In this document: positions 1 through 8,666 of the stretch, in pieces
How the letters are laid out: each line of letters opens with the position of its first letter
Numbering within the stretch: the first letter of the stretch is position 1
Assembly (NCBI RefSeq): GCF_020297485.1
Contig: NZ_JAIWZC010000002.1
Coordinates: forward strand, 1 to 64,000
DNA: 64,000 nucleotides
Source: Enterocloster clostridioformis
GTDB lineage: Bacteria; Bacillota; Clostridia; Lachnospirales; Lachnospiraceae
Direction of reading: 5' to 3'
Program-made: the position numbers and the translations under genes
The notes under the pieces: model-generated
The model's input: the letters and a program-made list of their open reading frames with translations, nothing else
What the model was told of the DNA's origin: nothing
Databases searched by the model: none

Positions 1-1032
1 AATGCCTCCGCTGCCAGGGATGCCGCATTTGCCCCTTCCAGGGGCACACCGCTTGCCAGGATGGAAAAGCCAGTGGTACTGCATATAACCATGGTATCCA
101 CCAGCACCTCCGCCACACCGTAAAGCCCTGTCTGGCCGGATGGTCTACCTGGGCCGCGGAAATGGATGACGGCCGCAGAACCTTCGCCTGCCTCGTTGGA
201 ATACAGTCCCCTGGCCACGCCGAACCGCATGGCCCTCCTTCATTGTCAGCCCTGCCGCGGCCCCCATCCCCGCCTTCATGGAACATGCTTCCCGGAAAAT
301 GCGGTTCAGCATGGGCAGAATGGATTCCAGATTGGCAAACACCACCACAGCGCCTCCCACAATATACAGCGACGCCATGATTGGCACGACTTTCTGGGCT
401 GTATCCGCCAGACGTTTCAACCCTCCGCCAATGATAAAAATCATGGCAGCCGCCAATACAACACCGGTACACAGCTTCGGGACCCCGAACACCTGATAGG
501 CTGCGCCTGATATGGTATTGGACTGAATCAGGGTTCCGCCTGCATTCTGGAAAAACAGAAGGACAGCCGCGGCCACGCCCAGACACCGTGTATGGAGTCC
601 CTTTTCAATATAATACATGGGACCGCCGTAATAGCTTCCGTCCACGCCTTTTTGACGGAACACCAGACCCAGTACGATTTCCGCATATTTGGTGGCCATT
701 CCTAAAAATGCAGCCGCCCACATCCAGAACAGGGCGCCCGGACCTCCACCAATCAATGCAGTGGCAACCCCCACGATATTCCCGCTTCCCACACAGCTTG
801 CGATTGCCATATAAAGAGCCTGGACGGAGGACACGGTTCCCTTATGGTTCCGGGATGGTTCTGTTCTATCTTCTTTTTTGCAGAATTCCTTTATAATCCA
901 GGGGATGGACCTGAACTGGATGCAGCCCGTGGCAATGGTATAAAACACGCCCAGCCCCAGCAATACAAACAGCATCCAGTTTCCCCACAGCAGGCCGGCC
1001 AGATTCCCCAGAACTGCCTCTGCTGTTTTCAT
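1..1032 (-). pseudogene. AGCS sodium:alanine/glycine symporter, partial and frameshifted
   Basis: Membrane carrier that takes up small amino acids with Na+ (AGCS family, about 450-480 residues when complete). The hydrophobic N-terminal part is clear, with SCVGSGNIVGV near residue 80 and GGPMYYIEKGL near 138. The frame then breaks at three homopolymer runs: an extra G at 233-235, an extra T (plus-strand aaa at 160-162) and a missing C at 126-128. Repairing them restores GLYSNEAGEGSAAVIH and GLYGVAEVLVDT, and the gene runs off the window edge. Its ATG overlaps the phosphatase stop (TGATG), so it is the third gene of the deoR operon. Three indels in about 110 bp at the very edge may be sequencing errors rather than decay; I cannot tell which. 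Confidence 0.8.
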
Positions 1033-2342
1033 CACTCCAACCGGTTCCTTCCCTCTGCCTGCGGCATATGAAATCCCATGACAGCTGCCAGAGTAGGCGC
1101 TATGTCAATCAGCTTCATGGAGCCTATATCGTGTTTCCGTTCTATCCCGCATCCTTCTATCATGAAAGACGCCCTCATTTCCTCGAAGTTTTCACAGTAG
1201 CCATGCTGGGCTTTCTGGTGCAGTTTTTCCGTACAGTAATCCCCCTGCACATCGTCCCGTATTTCATATCCCTTTTGAGAGACCAGCACATAGTCAGCCA
1301 GAGGGAAACCGCCTCGTTCTATGGCCTGTTTCCGGTCCAGTACCTCCAGAATGCCCAAATACGGATTGGATGACAGCTCCTTCATTACCTGCTCCAGCTT
1401 TTTTCCGGCATCTTCATCCTGCCCGTCCTTCAGCCGGATTTCAGACATGCCCCCTGCACGCTGGGACCAGGCTTTCCAGTCCGTTACCCTGCCATTTTCA
1501 TCTGTAGTGATAAGCCCTGCTTCCCTCAGCTTCACATTAGGCCGGATATTATACCGATTGTCCAGTGTCCCATGGTCGGAAACAACGCAGACAACCGCCT
1601 GGTCATCCGTTATTCCATGTACCTTCTCAACCAAGTCTCCCAGCATTCTGTCAATGGCCTCAACCGCATGGGCAGCCTCTTTGCTGTATACCCCATACTC
1701 ATGGGCCATCTCGTCAAAGGACGCAAAGTAGGCTGACATGAAAAAAGGCTGTTCCTTTACCCTGGGCGCCAGCTTATGGTCCAATACCCACATGGCTGCC
1801 TTGTACCGCTGCCTGTCCCCGGCTTCCGTCAGGTCCAGGCCTCCTGCATACCTTCCAATTTCCTCCTCCATCTCCAGAACCATGCCCTGCGGCACGGACA
1901 TGGCGTCGATAAACCGGCTGTCCAGCTCTGTTCCATCCCACCAGAATTCCGGCGCCATAAAATCTCCCCCGGCAGCCACTGATGTGGGAAATGCCACGCT
2001 GGCAGACAGATATCCGTGTTTTCCGGCAGCCTCCCACAGATTTTCCACTTTTCTGCTGGTAAACCAATGCCATGCTCCCATATGCTCCTCCATGGGGTCA
2101 AATATTCCATTGTTATATATGCCGTGGACAGCGGGATTGGTACCTGTGATGATGCTCTGGTGGCAGGGATAGGTAAAGGTAGGAAACACACTCTGCACGC
2201 CCTGGCCTGCAAAGGTACCATTCTCCACAAAATATTTACTTATATTAGGAAGGCTGATTCCCAGACGTTCCTGTTCAAAAACAAACTCCGGCTTCAATGC
2301 GTCCACCGATACCAGCAATACACTTACCTTATTTTGCTCCAT
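1032..2342 (-). CDS. Alkaline phosphatase superfamily protein (phosphodiesterase/nucleotide pyrophosphatase type)
   Basis: Predicted metal-dependent phospho-ester hydrolase of about 436 residues with no signal peptide, so cytoplasmic. Visible superfamily features are the first metal site (VSVDALKPEF), the nucleophile loop FPTFTYPCHQSIITG with the following NPAVHGIYNN, the VVSDHGT metal site and a late AQHGY histidine. I chose the ATG at 2342 (MEQNKVSV), not the upstream in-frame codon, because it has GGGGGATAAAGG just before it. It overlaps the end of deoR by 14 nt, which points to translational coupling. The neighbouring AGCS and MFS carriers suggest it acts on an imported phosphorylated compound. 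The exact substrate cannot be read from the sequence. Confidence 0.85.
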   Translation of the reverse strand: MEQNKVSVLLVSVDALKPEFVFEQERLGISLPNISKYFVENGTFAGQGVQSVFPTFTYPCHQSIITGTNPAVHGIYNNGIFDPMEEHMGAWHWFTSRKVENLWEAAGKHGYLSASVAFPTSVAAGGDFMAPEFWWDGTELDSRFIDAMSVPQGMVLEMEEEIGRYAGGLDLTEAGDRQRYKAAMWVLDHKLAPRVKEQPFFMSAYFASFDEMAHEYGVYSKEAAHAVEAIDRMLGDLVEKVHGITDDQAVVCVVSDHGTLDNRYNIRPNVKLREAGLITTDENGRVTDWKAWSQRAGGMSEIRLKDGQDEDAGKKLEQVMKELSSNPYLGILEVLDRKQAIERGGFPLADYVLVSQKGYEIRDDVQGDYCTEKLHQKAQHGYCENFEEMRASFMIEGCGIERKHDIGSMKLIDIAPTLAAVMGFHMPQAEGRNRLE

Positions 2343-3147
2343 GACCTTTATCCCCCTGTTTTTCCGGTTTCTCGACCCTGATGCCTGCCTGTTCAAAGGG
2401 CTGTATCTGCTCCTTTGCTGCCTCGGAATCCGTAATAATCATCCCCACCCGGTCGATGTCGCACATCTTTACCAGTGAATTCACGCCCAGCTTGGTACTG
2501 TCCGCAATGACAATGGTCTGGTCTGAGGCCTCCATCATCTTTTCCTGCACAATGATTTCATCCATACGCTGGTAGGTGATTCCCCGGTCAACCGAAATGC
2601 CGCAGGTGGTCAGAAAAAATAAGTTGATGCTTAATTTGGAAAATATCATGCCTGCAATATCAGACACAAAGGCCAGCTCCTCAGGGCGGTATACGCCGCC
2701 CGTTGCAATGAGTGTGATTCCCTTTGCATCAGCCAGTTCATTTAAAATAGCAATGGAATTGGTGACCACGGTCAGTGAACGGAATGTCCTCTTTATGGCG
2801 CGGGCCAGCTCATAGGAAGTGGTTCCGGAGTCCAGGGCTATGGACTGACCCTCCTTAATAAAACGGACCGCAAATTCTGCAATCTCCACCTTGCTCTCCA
2901 GGTTTTCCCTTTCCCTGGCTGAAAAATTCTGGTATTGGATGTTCTGCTCCCCAGGCATATTTTCCCTATCCGCCAGAAAAGCCCCTCCCCTTGTACGGCG
3001 TATCAGTCCAAGGGCTTCCATGTTCTCCAGGTCCCTGCGGACTGTTTCAGGAGAGACTCCCATCTTCTTTTTTAAATCCGCGACCCTGACGCTTCCGTCT
3101 GTCTGCATCAGGCTTATTATCTTTTGATACCGTTGTTCTGCCAGCAT
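2329..3147 (-). CDS. DeoR-family transcriptional regulator
   Basis: Repressor of about 272 residues with an N-terminal DeoR helix-turn-helix (VADLKKKMGVSPETVRRDL, about residues 20-40) and a C-terminal sugar-phosphate-sensing DeoRC domain (DSGTTSYELARAI, VTNS, ATGGVYRPEEL, DSTKLG). The ATG at 3147 has AAAGGAG nine bases upstream; a TTG at 3153 would be too close. It is the first gene of an operon with the phosphatase and the AGCS carrier, and it diverges from the MFS gene. It probably controls both directions through the repeats in the 240-bp gap and should respond to a phosphorylated sugar. The regulatory role is inferred from the family and the layout. Confidence 0.92.
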   Translation of the reverse strand: MLAEQRYQKIISLMQTDGSVRVADLKKKMGVSPETVRRDLENMEALGLIRRTRGGAFLADRENMPGEQNIQYQNFSARERENLESKVEIAEFAVRFIKEGQSIALDSGTTSYELARAIKRTFRSLTVVTNSIAILNELADAKGITLIATGGVYRPEELAFVSDIAGMIFSKLSINLFFLTTCGISVDRGITYQRMDEIIVQEKMMEASDQTIVIADSTKLGVNSLVKMCDIDRVGMIITDSEAAKEQIQPFEQAGIRVEKPEKQGDKGHGAK

Positions 3148-3200
3148 CCGCAAACGCTCCTTTCTGTTTTGTTTCCCTGCTCACCTCTGGTTTTGCTTAG

Positions 3201-3321
3201 TTTAACTTATTTTAGCACATGTAAGCACATCATTCAACTATTTTTCTCCGCAAAACGCCACAAATTAACTTATTTATTTTCGTATATATTCCACAAAACA
3301 GCTCGTTTTAACTCATCTTAG
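3201..3321. promoter_or_regulatory. Three TTAACT(T/C)AT-type repeats, candidate DeoR operators
   Basis: Three related sites lie between the divergent genes: tttaacttattttagc (3201-3216), attaacttatttattt (3264-3279) and ttttaactcatcttagc (3306-3322). The first covers the -10 of the deoR promoter and the third abuts the -35 of the MFS promoter. That placement fits repressor operators for the adjacent DeoR protein. The repeats are seen; the binding is inferred. Confidence 0.5.
3209..3237 (-). promoter_or_regulatory. Sigma-A promoter of the deoR operon
   Basis: On the minus strand, TTGAAT and TAAAAT are separated by exactly 17 bases, about 60 nt upstream of the deoR start. The -10 lies inside the first operator-like repeat. 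Confidence 0.65.
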
Positions 3322-3322
3322 C

Positions 3323-3351
3323 TTGACTCAGCTCATTTCGTCACATATACT
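3323..3351 (+). promoter_or_regulatory. Sigma-A promoter of the MFS gene
   Basis: TTGACT, a 17-base spacer and TATACT end 44 nt before the MFS start codon, which has its own GAGGAG ribosome binding site. This is a near-consensus promoter. Confidence 0.75.
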
Positions 3352-3395
3352 AAGAGTACGGAAACAAATGGTAAATATAATGAGGAGATGAAAAA

Positions 3396-4673
3396 ATGAA
3401 AACAAATGCAGACAACAGTCAATCAAAGAAATGGATTTCATTTGGTACATTGGTATTGGGCGCCGGGACCATTTATAAGCTGGGATGCTTAAAGGACGCG
3501 TTCTATGTTCCCATGCAGGAATTCATGGGGCTGTCCCACACACAGATTGGTACGGCCATGAGCGTGGCAGGGCTGATTTCCACCTTCGGATTCCTGATTT
3601 CCATCTATCTTACGGACCGGGTATCTAAAAAAATCATGATTCCCATGTCCCTGCTGGGTATCGGATTACTGGGCATCGGTCTTTCCGCCTTCCCGCCGTA
3701 CTGGCTCTTTCTGTTAATCAACTGCGGTCTTGCCGTCTGCGCGGACATGCTCTACTGGCCCACCATGTTGAAGGCGGTCCGGCTTCTGGGAACAGAGGAA
3801 GAGCAGGGGCGCATGTTCGGAATCATGGAAGCCGGACGCGGGCTTGTGGATACCATCATTGCCTTTGGCGCACTGGGTGTCTTCGCATTAATAGGGAGCA
3901 ATGCCGCCAGCCTGAAGGCAGCCATTCTCTTTTACTCAGCCGTTCCCATGGTAATCGGCATCATCGCCTATTTCCTTCTTGAACCGGATGAGATTAAGGC
4001 TGTCAATGCTGCCGGTGAAAAGGTAAGCAAAAACAAGGCTGCCATGGATAATGTCATGCTCGCCCTTAAGAACAGGAACATCTGGCTGGTATCATTTAAT
4101 GTATTTGCCGTCTACTGTGTTTACTGCGGACTTACATATTTCATTCCCTTCCTCAAGGACCTTTATGCCATGCCCGCTGTCCTGGCAGGCGCCTACGGAA
4201 TCATCAACCAATATGCCCTTAAAATGCTGGGAGGCCCTGTCGGCGGCTATCTCACCGACAAGGTCTTCCATTCAGCAACCAGATATCTTCGGGTCGTATT
4301 CGTAATTACAGGGGCGGCCCTGACTGTCTTCGCTTTCCTGCCTCACAGCAGCATGAACGTATACTTCGGCATGCTCATGACCCTCAGCATCGGCGCCTGT
4401 GTATTCAGCATGCGCGCCATATTCTTCGCACCCATGGACGAAATCAATGTTCCCAGGGAGATAACCGGCTCCGCCATGTCGCTGGGTTCCTTCATCGGTT
4501 ATCTGCCGGGCGCATTTCTGTACTCCGTCTACGGAAACATTCTGGACCGCAATCCGGGTATCAGCGGCTACCGCATTGTATTTCTCATCATGGCTGTGTG
4601 CGCCGGCGCCGGTTTCCTGCTGAGCAGTTACATCCTGGGTGTGATTGGAACGAATAAAGCCATCAATAATTAA
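3396..4673 (+). CDS. MFS transporter
   Basis: Major facilitator superfamily permease of 425 residues with about 12 hydrophobic helices. The loop after helix 2 carries a DRVSKK version of the MFS signature, and a longer hydrophilic loop (about residues 200-220) sits mid-protein as usual. The start has GAGGAG eight bases upstream. It is transcribed away from the deoR operon and is probably under the same regulator, so it likely imports the compound handled by the phosphatase operon. The substrate is unknown; the sequence is of the general anion or sugar-phosphate MFS type, but I see no decisive motif. Confidence 0.85.
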   Translation: MKTNADNSQSKKWISFGTLVLGAGTIYKLGCLKDAFYVPMQEFMGLSHTQIGTAMSVAGLISTFGFLISIYLTDRVSKKIMIPMSLLGIGLLGIGLSAFPPYWLFLLINCGLAVCADMLYWPTMLKAVRLLGTEEEQGRMFGIMEAGRGLVDTIIAFGALGVFALIGSNAASLKAAILFYSAVPMVIGIIAYFLLEPDEIKAVNAAGEKVSKNKAAMDNVMLALKNRNIWLVSFNVFAVYCVYCGLTYFIPFLKDLYAMPAVLAGAYGIINQYALKMLGGPVGGYLTDKVFHSATRYLRVVFVITGAALTVFAFLPHSSMNVYFGMLMTLSIGACVFSMRAIFFAPMDEINVPREITGSAMSLGSFIGYLPGAFLYSVYGNILDRNPGISGYRIVFLIMAVCAGAGFLLSSYILGVIGTNKAINN

Positions 4674-4679
4674 TGCCTT

Positions 4680-4820
4680 TTACAGCCAGCACTCCGTCGG
4701 ATACCCCGAATATAATGTTAGGGGTTTCGGATTTCCATTTTCATTCATATAAAACTTGGTTTCATCCGTGATTCCTGCAAATCCGCCCTGGGACCGGGAC
4801 CAGAATTCGATGCCCCTTCT
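4680..4820 (-). pseudogene. C-terminal remnant of an unidentified, possibly DUF3298/RsiV-like, protein
   Basis: A 46-codon stretch closed by stops on both sides. It reads like the tail of a real secreted or anti-sigma-type protein: EFWSRSQGGFAGITDE followed by FYMNENGNP. DUF3298 domains often end in a similar FYLDxxGN pattern, but I rate that as a resemblance only. No start or ribosome binding site is present. It overlaps another remnant on the opposite strand, so this stretch after the MFS gene holds decayed DNA. Confidence 0.3.
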
Positions 4821-4968
4821 TCAGCAGATATCCGTGATTCATCACAAGGACCGTTACCTCTCCACCTATACACAGTATTTTCAGGAATTAATACTGAAAT
4901 ATTTCCATGAGGTTGAGCAGATTCCGATTGATGAGCTGGTGAACTCGTCCTCTGTTTCTCTGCAGTGA
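4810..4968 (+). pseudogene. Possible C-terminal remnant of a LysR-type regulator
   Basis: About 50 codons whose translation (QQISVIHHKDRYLS, then QYFQELILKYF) resembles the last strand and helix of a LysR substrate-binding domain. No N-terminal helix-turn-helix is present and no ribosome binding site precedes it. The rest of the gap (4969-5172) shows nothing I can identify. Confidence 0.3.
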
Positions 4969-5172
4969 AAAGCACCAGGCGTAATTATATTGCATTAAAG
5001 TATCGTTAATATTCCTCCCATCCCGTTGACATTGTCCCTTTATCCTCATATAATTCCAGCAGGACAGGATATTTCCATATATAAAACACCGGAAGGAAAA
5101 TGACATACATATGGACGCCACCGTCAACGACGATGACCAAATTTTCACCATAACCACACTTCATATGTTCAA

Positions 5173-5222
5173 AAAAAGGCATGACCCGCATTCATTCACA
5201 TGGATGCGGGTCATGCCTTTTT
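5173..5222. terminator. Bidirectional intrinsic terminator
   Basis: A perfect 19-bp inverted repeat (aaaaaggcatgacccgcat / atgcgggtcatgccttttt) with a 12-base loop. It is flanked by A and T runs, so it can end transcription from either side. It sits 43 nt before the Na/Pi symporter start and insulates that gene from the decayed region upstream. Confidence 0.85.
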
Positions 5223-5265
5223 CTTTCCGCACAACACTGTCAAACATGTAAAAGGAGGAGTCATT

Positions 5266-6915
5266 GTGAGTATTCAATCGTTTTTCAGTCTGCTGGGAGG
5301 GCTGGCGTTATTTCTGTACGGGATGCAGATGATGAGCACCAATCTGGAGGCCGCAGCCGGCAGCCGCATGAAGCAGATACTGGAGCGCCTGACTGCCAAT
5401 CGGTTTTTAGGCGTGTTCGTGGGGGCCGGAATCACGGCAATCATCCAGTCCTCATCCGCCACAACCGTCATGGTGGTGGGCTTCGTCAACTCCCAGCTCA
5501 TGACGCTTAAGCAGGCTGTCTGGATCATCATGGGTGCCAATATCGGAACCACCGTGACCGGGCAGCTCATAGCCCTGGACATCGGGGCCGTCGCGCCGTT
5601 GATTGCATTTGCAGGTGTTGCTCTGATTCTTTTTGTCAAGCAAAAAAAGGTCCAGTTTGCCGGAGGGATTATTGCGGGTCTGGGTATCCTCTTTCTTGGC
5701 ATGGAAATGATGAGCGCCGCAATGATACCGCTGCGTGATTCCCGGCATTTTGTCAATTTGATGACAAAGTTTTCCAATCCCTTTCTGGGGATTCTGGCAG
5801 GAGCTGCTTTTACTGCTGTCATCCAGTCTTCTTCTGCATCCGTTGGTATTCTTCAGGCCCTGGCCGTAAGCGGATTAATCGGACTGGACAGCGCGGTCTT
5901 TGTGCTGTTCGGTCAGAATATCGGCACCTGCATCACGGCTGTCCTGGCCTCTATCGGGGCAAACCGCGACGCCAAACGGACCACCCTGATTCACCTGATA
6001 TTCAATGTCATTGGCACAGCTGTGTTTACTTTGGTCTGTCTGGTGTCACCCTTTACCCAGTGGATGGCCTCGTTCACGCCGGATAATCCCGCGGCACAGA
6101 TTGCCAATGTGCATACCCTGTTCAACATTGTTACAACCCTGCTTCTGCTGCCCTTCGGCACGCAGCTTGCACGGATTTCCGAAAAGCTTCTGCCGGACAA
6201 GCCACAGAATACAACGGATGATGAGCGCTGGTTTGAGGATTTGCTGGCCTCTGAACATGTACTTGGCGTATCTGTCATAGCAAGGAAGCAGCTGAATGAG
6301 GACATCGGTCAGATGCTTGCTCTGGCTGCCGCCAATGTTGAAACCAGTTTTCTGGCGTTCGTGCATAGGGATGAGGACGAATTGGAGCAGATTCAAAAAC
6401 GCGAGGAAGAGATTGACCTTTACAATGCCCGGCTGTCCAGGAGGATTTCCAGGGTACTTGCCGTGGAAAATTCCCCGTCCGAGGTAAATGCGCTTAACCG
6501 CATGTTCTCCATCATCGGAAATGTGGAACGCATTGGCGACCACGCAACAAATATCGCGGGCTATGCCCGGACCATGATGGAGCGCAGGCTGGAGCTTTCT
6601 TCCCAGGCATCTGCTGAGCTGGCCGATATGAGGACCTCATGCATGGGCGCCGTACGCCTGATTTGCAGCGCCTGCATCGCTGAGTCCAAACCCCGGCCAG
6701 AGCAGGACTCCCTTCCGGAACAGGCTCTGCTTCTGGAACAGGACATTGACAGGCGGACAGCCCGGTACCGTTCCAACCAGATTGAGCGCATGAGAAAGGG
6801 GAAATGTCATGTGGAAACTTCCATCCTGTATTCGGAAATCCTGACCGATTATGAGCGCATCGGCGACCATGCGTTCAACATTGCCCAGGCGCTTGACAAG
6901 CTGGATGAAAATTAA
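5266..6915 (+). CDS. Na/Pi cotransporter family protein with C-terminal PhoU-like domain
   Basis: Sodium-dependent phosphate carrier of the NptA/SLC34-like bacterial family, 549 residues. Two inverted membrane repeats each carry the QSSS motif (AIIQSSSATTVMVVGF and AVIQSSSASVGILQAL). The cytoplasmic C-terminal 200 residues form a helical PhoU-like domain (NVERIGDHATNIAGYA and later YERIGDHAFNIAQAL). I chose the GTG at 5266 because AAAGGAGG lies eight bases upstream; an ATG at 5200 lies inside the terminator. The gene stands alone. PhoU-like tails usually regulate the carrier, but no Pho box is obvious. Confidence 0.9.
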   Translation: MSIQSFFSLLGGLALFLYGMQMMSTNLEAAAGSRMKQILERLTANRFLGVFVGAGITAIIQSSSATTVMVVGFVNSQLMTLKQAVWIIMGANIGTTVTGQLIALDIGAVAPLIAFAGVALILFVKQKKVQFAGGIIAGLGILFLGMEMMSAAMIPLRDSRHFVNLMTKFSNPFLGILAGAAFTAVIQSSSASVGILQALAVSGLIGLDSAVFVLFGQNIGTCITAVLASIGANRDAKRTTLIHLIFNVIGTAVFTLVCLVSPFTQWMASFTPDNPAAQIANVHTLFNIVTTLLLLPFGTQLARISEKLLPDKPQNTTDDERWFEDLLASEHVLGVSVIARKQLNEDIGQMLALAAANVETSFLAFVHRDEDELEQIQKREEEIDLYNARLSRRISRVLAVENSPSEVNALNRMFSIIGNVERIGDHATNIAGYARTMMERRLELSSQASAELADMRTSCMGAVRLICSACIAESKPRPEQDSLPEQALLLEQDIDRRTARYRSNQIERMRKGKCHVETSILYSEILTDYERIGDHAFNIAQALDKLDEN

Positions 6916-7013
6916 CATGTGGATTCTCCTCCTCACGGCAGTCCCCCAGCTTCAGGCATCAATACCTGCTTCTTCCCGGAACCTTATCGCCTTTATTTCA
7001 ACCGTAAAAGAAA

Positions 7014-7039
7014 ACCGGGTAAACACTCCCGGTCTTTCC
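7014..7039 (+). terminator. Weak terminator after the Na/Pi symporter
   Basis: accggg / cccggt hairpin with an eight-base loop, preceded by an A run and followed by cttt. The rest of the 6916-7162 gap shows no gene. Confidence 0.45.
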
Positions 7040-7162
7040 ATTGACAAATCATATAAGGCTCTATATACTTAAATCAATCATTGTCACGAAGACCATGTCC
7101 TTCTCCAAGAGAAGTCTGTTTACGATTTGAAATGAACGCAGCAACATTAAAATAAAATGGAT

Positions 7163-7220
7163 AAAACGCCACGAAGACGCACCGGACTGTTGAAACAGTC
7201 TGCTTCTTCCGGCGTTTTTT
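7163..7220 (+). terminator. Long branched hairpin with T tail upstream of the lacI leader
   Basis: An outer stem aaaacgcc / ggcgtttt, a middle gaaga / tcttc stem and an inner perfect gactgtt / aacagtc stem stack into one structure ending in six Ts. It is a good intrinsic terminator. Because it lies only 18 nt before a translated leader and lacI, it could also be an attenuator. Confidence 0.7.
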
Positions 7221-7238
7221 ATGTTCCTGGAGGTTATT

Positions 7239-7295
7239 ATGATTAAACGTACGCCGCTGTTGGCAGATAAGGGCATCTGGAGGCAGATTCCATGA
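7239..7295 (+). CDS. 18-residue leader peptide coupled to lacI
   Basis: A short frame starting at ATG with GGAGG four bases upstream encodes MIKRTPLLADKGIWRQIP. Its stop TGA overlaps the ATG of the LacI gene (ATGA), and the lacI ribosome binding site (CTGGAGG) lies inside the leader. Such an arrangement normally couples translation of the second gene to the first. The peptide has no run of a single amino acid, so classical amino acid attenuation is not evident. It is too short to be recognised as a protein family, and whether it has a regulatory role is inference. Confidence 0.5.
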   Translation: MIKRTPLLADKGIWRQIP

Positions 7296-8332
7296 CACTG
7301 AAAGAAATCGCTGCCGAAGCCGGAGTTTCCGTATCCACGGTCTCCCGCGTAATCAATAAAAGCGGAAAGTCCCCCGCAGGCAAGGAAGTCCGGAAAAGAA
7401 TACTGGAAATCGCGCAGAGGACCGGCTATACCCCCAATGCTCATGCGCGGAATTTAAAAATGCATTCCGTCCGCGAGAACGGTAATGCATGCCGCTCCAT
7501 CGCATGCCTGTTCGCCCAGGCTGCCGACATTGGCAGCGAGCTGGCGCGCGCCGTCCTGGTGAAAGGCATGGAGGAGGAAGCACGCATACATGATTACAGC
7601 TTGAAATACAGCCTGTCTTCCCTTGACGGCTTCCTTCCCCCGGCTTTTGACATGATGGCAAATTCCAGCGTGGACGGAATCGCCATAATCGGCAGCAGCC
7701 TTGCGGACACGGATTCCACCGGGCAATACCTTTCCCAACGGACTCCCCGGCATATCATCTACACGGGCTTTGAATATCTGGACGCCGGCCTGGACCAGAT
7801 TGTCTGTGACGGACAACGGGCTGCCTCCGATGCAGCAGACCGCCTGATCCTGTCAGGCCACAGGCAAATTGCCTATATAGGCGGCCGCGGATATAGCGTC
7901 CCTTTCCTGGGGTACTGCGCGTCCCTGAAGGAGCATGGCATTCCCTGCCGTGAATCCTGTGTAAAGCTTGTCCCCATTTCCATGGAAGGCGGGTATCTGG
8001 GGGCAGGCGAACTTCTGAAATCCGGATTAAGCCCCACGGCATGTTTATGCTCCAATGATGTTATCGCAATCGGAGCCATGCGCGCAATCAGGGAATTCGG
8101 GCTGACTGTCCCCGGAGATATATCCATTATCAGCATGGACGATATCAATGTGGGGCAATACTTAGACCCGACGCTGACTACCATTCATCTTCCCCTGGCT
8201 GAAATGGGACGGATGACCGCAAAAATCCTGATCGACAGGATTGAAGGAGGACATCATCTTCCTATGAAAATCGTACTTCCATACCATATGGTGGAACGCG
8301 AGAGCTGCCTCAGCTCCGATGCCCCCGATTAA
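7292..8332 (+). CDS. LacI-family transcriptional regulator
   Basis: Repressor of 346 residues. The N-terminal LacI helix-turn-helix and hinge are typical (TLKEIAAEAGVSVSTVSRVIN, residues 2-22, then AQRTGYTPNAHARNLK). The rest is a periplasmic-binding-protein-like sensor with the family pattern SNDVIAIGAMRAI and ISMDDINVGQYLDPTLTTI. It should bind a sugar or sugar derivative. No target gene follows it in the same direction, so its regulon lies elsewhere or is the gene itself. Expression appears tied to the 18-codon leader through a 4-nt overlap and to the hairpin upstream. Confidence 0.93.
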   Translation: MTLKEIAAEAGVSVSTVSRVINKSGKSPAGKEVRKRILEIAQRTGYTPNAHARNLKMHSVRENGNACRSIACLFAQAADIGSELARAVLVKGMEEEARIHDYSLKYSLSSLDGFLPPAFDMMANSSVDGIAIIGSSLADTDSTGQYLSQRTPRHIIYTGFEYLDAGLDQIVCDGQRAASDAADRLILSGHRQIAYIGGRGYSVPFLGYCASLKEHGIPCRESCVKLVPISMEGGYLGAGELLKSGLSPTACLCSNDVIAIGAMRAIREFGLTVPGDISIISMDDINVGQYLDPTLTTIHLPLAEMGRMTAKILIDRIEGGHHLPMKIVLPYHMVERESCLSSDAPD

Positions 8333-8558
8333 TAACCGTTTGCGGATTTTTAGCGGATTTTCCCGTTAAGTGGGAGTCAACAACCGGCTGCCCTGAATTA
8401 TTTTTACACGGTTCCGGACGGGGCGGCTCCCGTGCAGACTTACCGGAATAAACTGTACGGAAAACAGGAAACAGAACCGCATCCGTATAGATAAAAAATA
8501 TAGTTATCTTTTCACTATAGAAAAAATAAATGCAGGCCCTGTAAAGGGGCAAAAGCGT

Positions 8559-8586
8559 TTGCATACACTTCCAAACCTGCTATAAT
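8559..8586 (+). promoter_or_regulatory. Sigma-A promoter of yedF
   Basis: TTGCAT, a 16-base spacer and TATAAT preceded by TGC (extended -10) lie 80 nt before the yedF start. The 8333-8558 part of the gap between lacI and this promoter holds no recognisable gene. Confidence 0.7.
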
Positions 8587-8666
8587 TAGAGACATGTGAT
8601 GATAATTTCAAAGCACACTTCCGGGAATAGGAAGAATCAGATACATATTTAAGGAGGATACGAATC

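Noticed and set aside
5006..5191. 61-codon minus-strand frame before the Na/Pi symporter
   Set aside because: It starts inside the terminator stem, has no ribosome binding site and no recognisable similarity.
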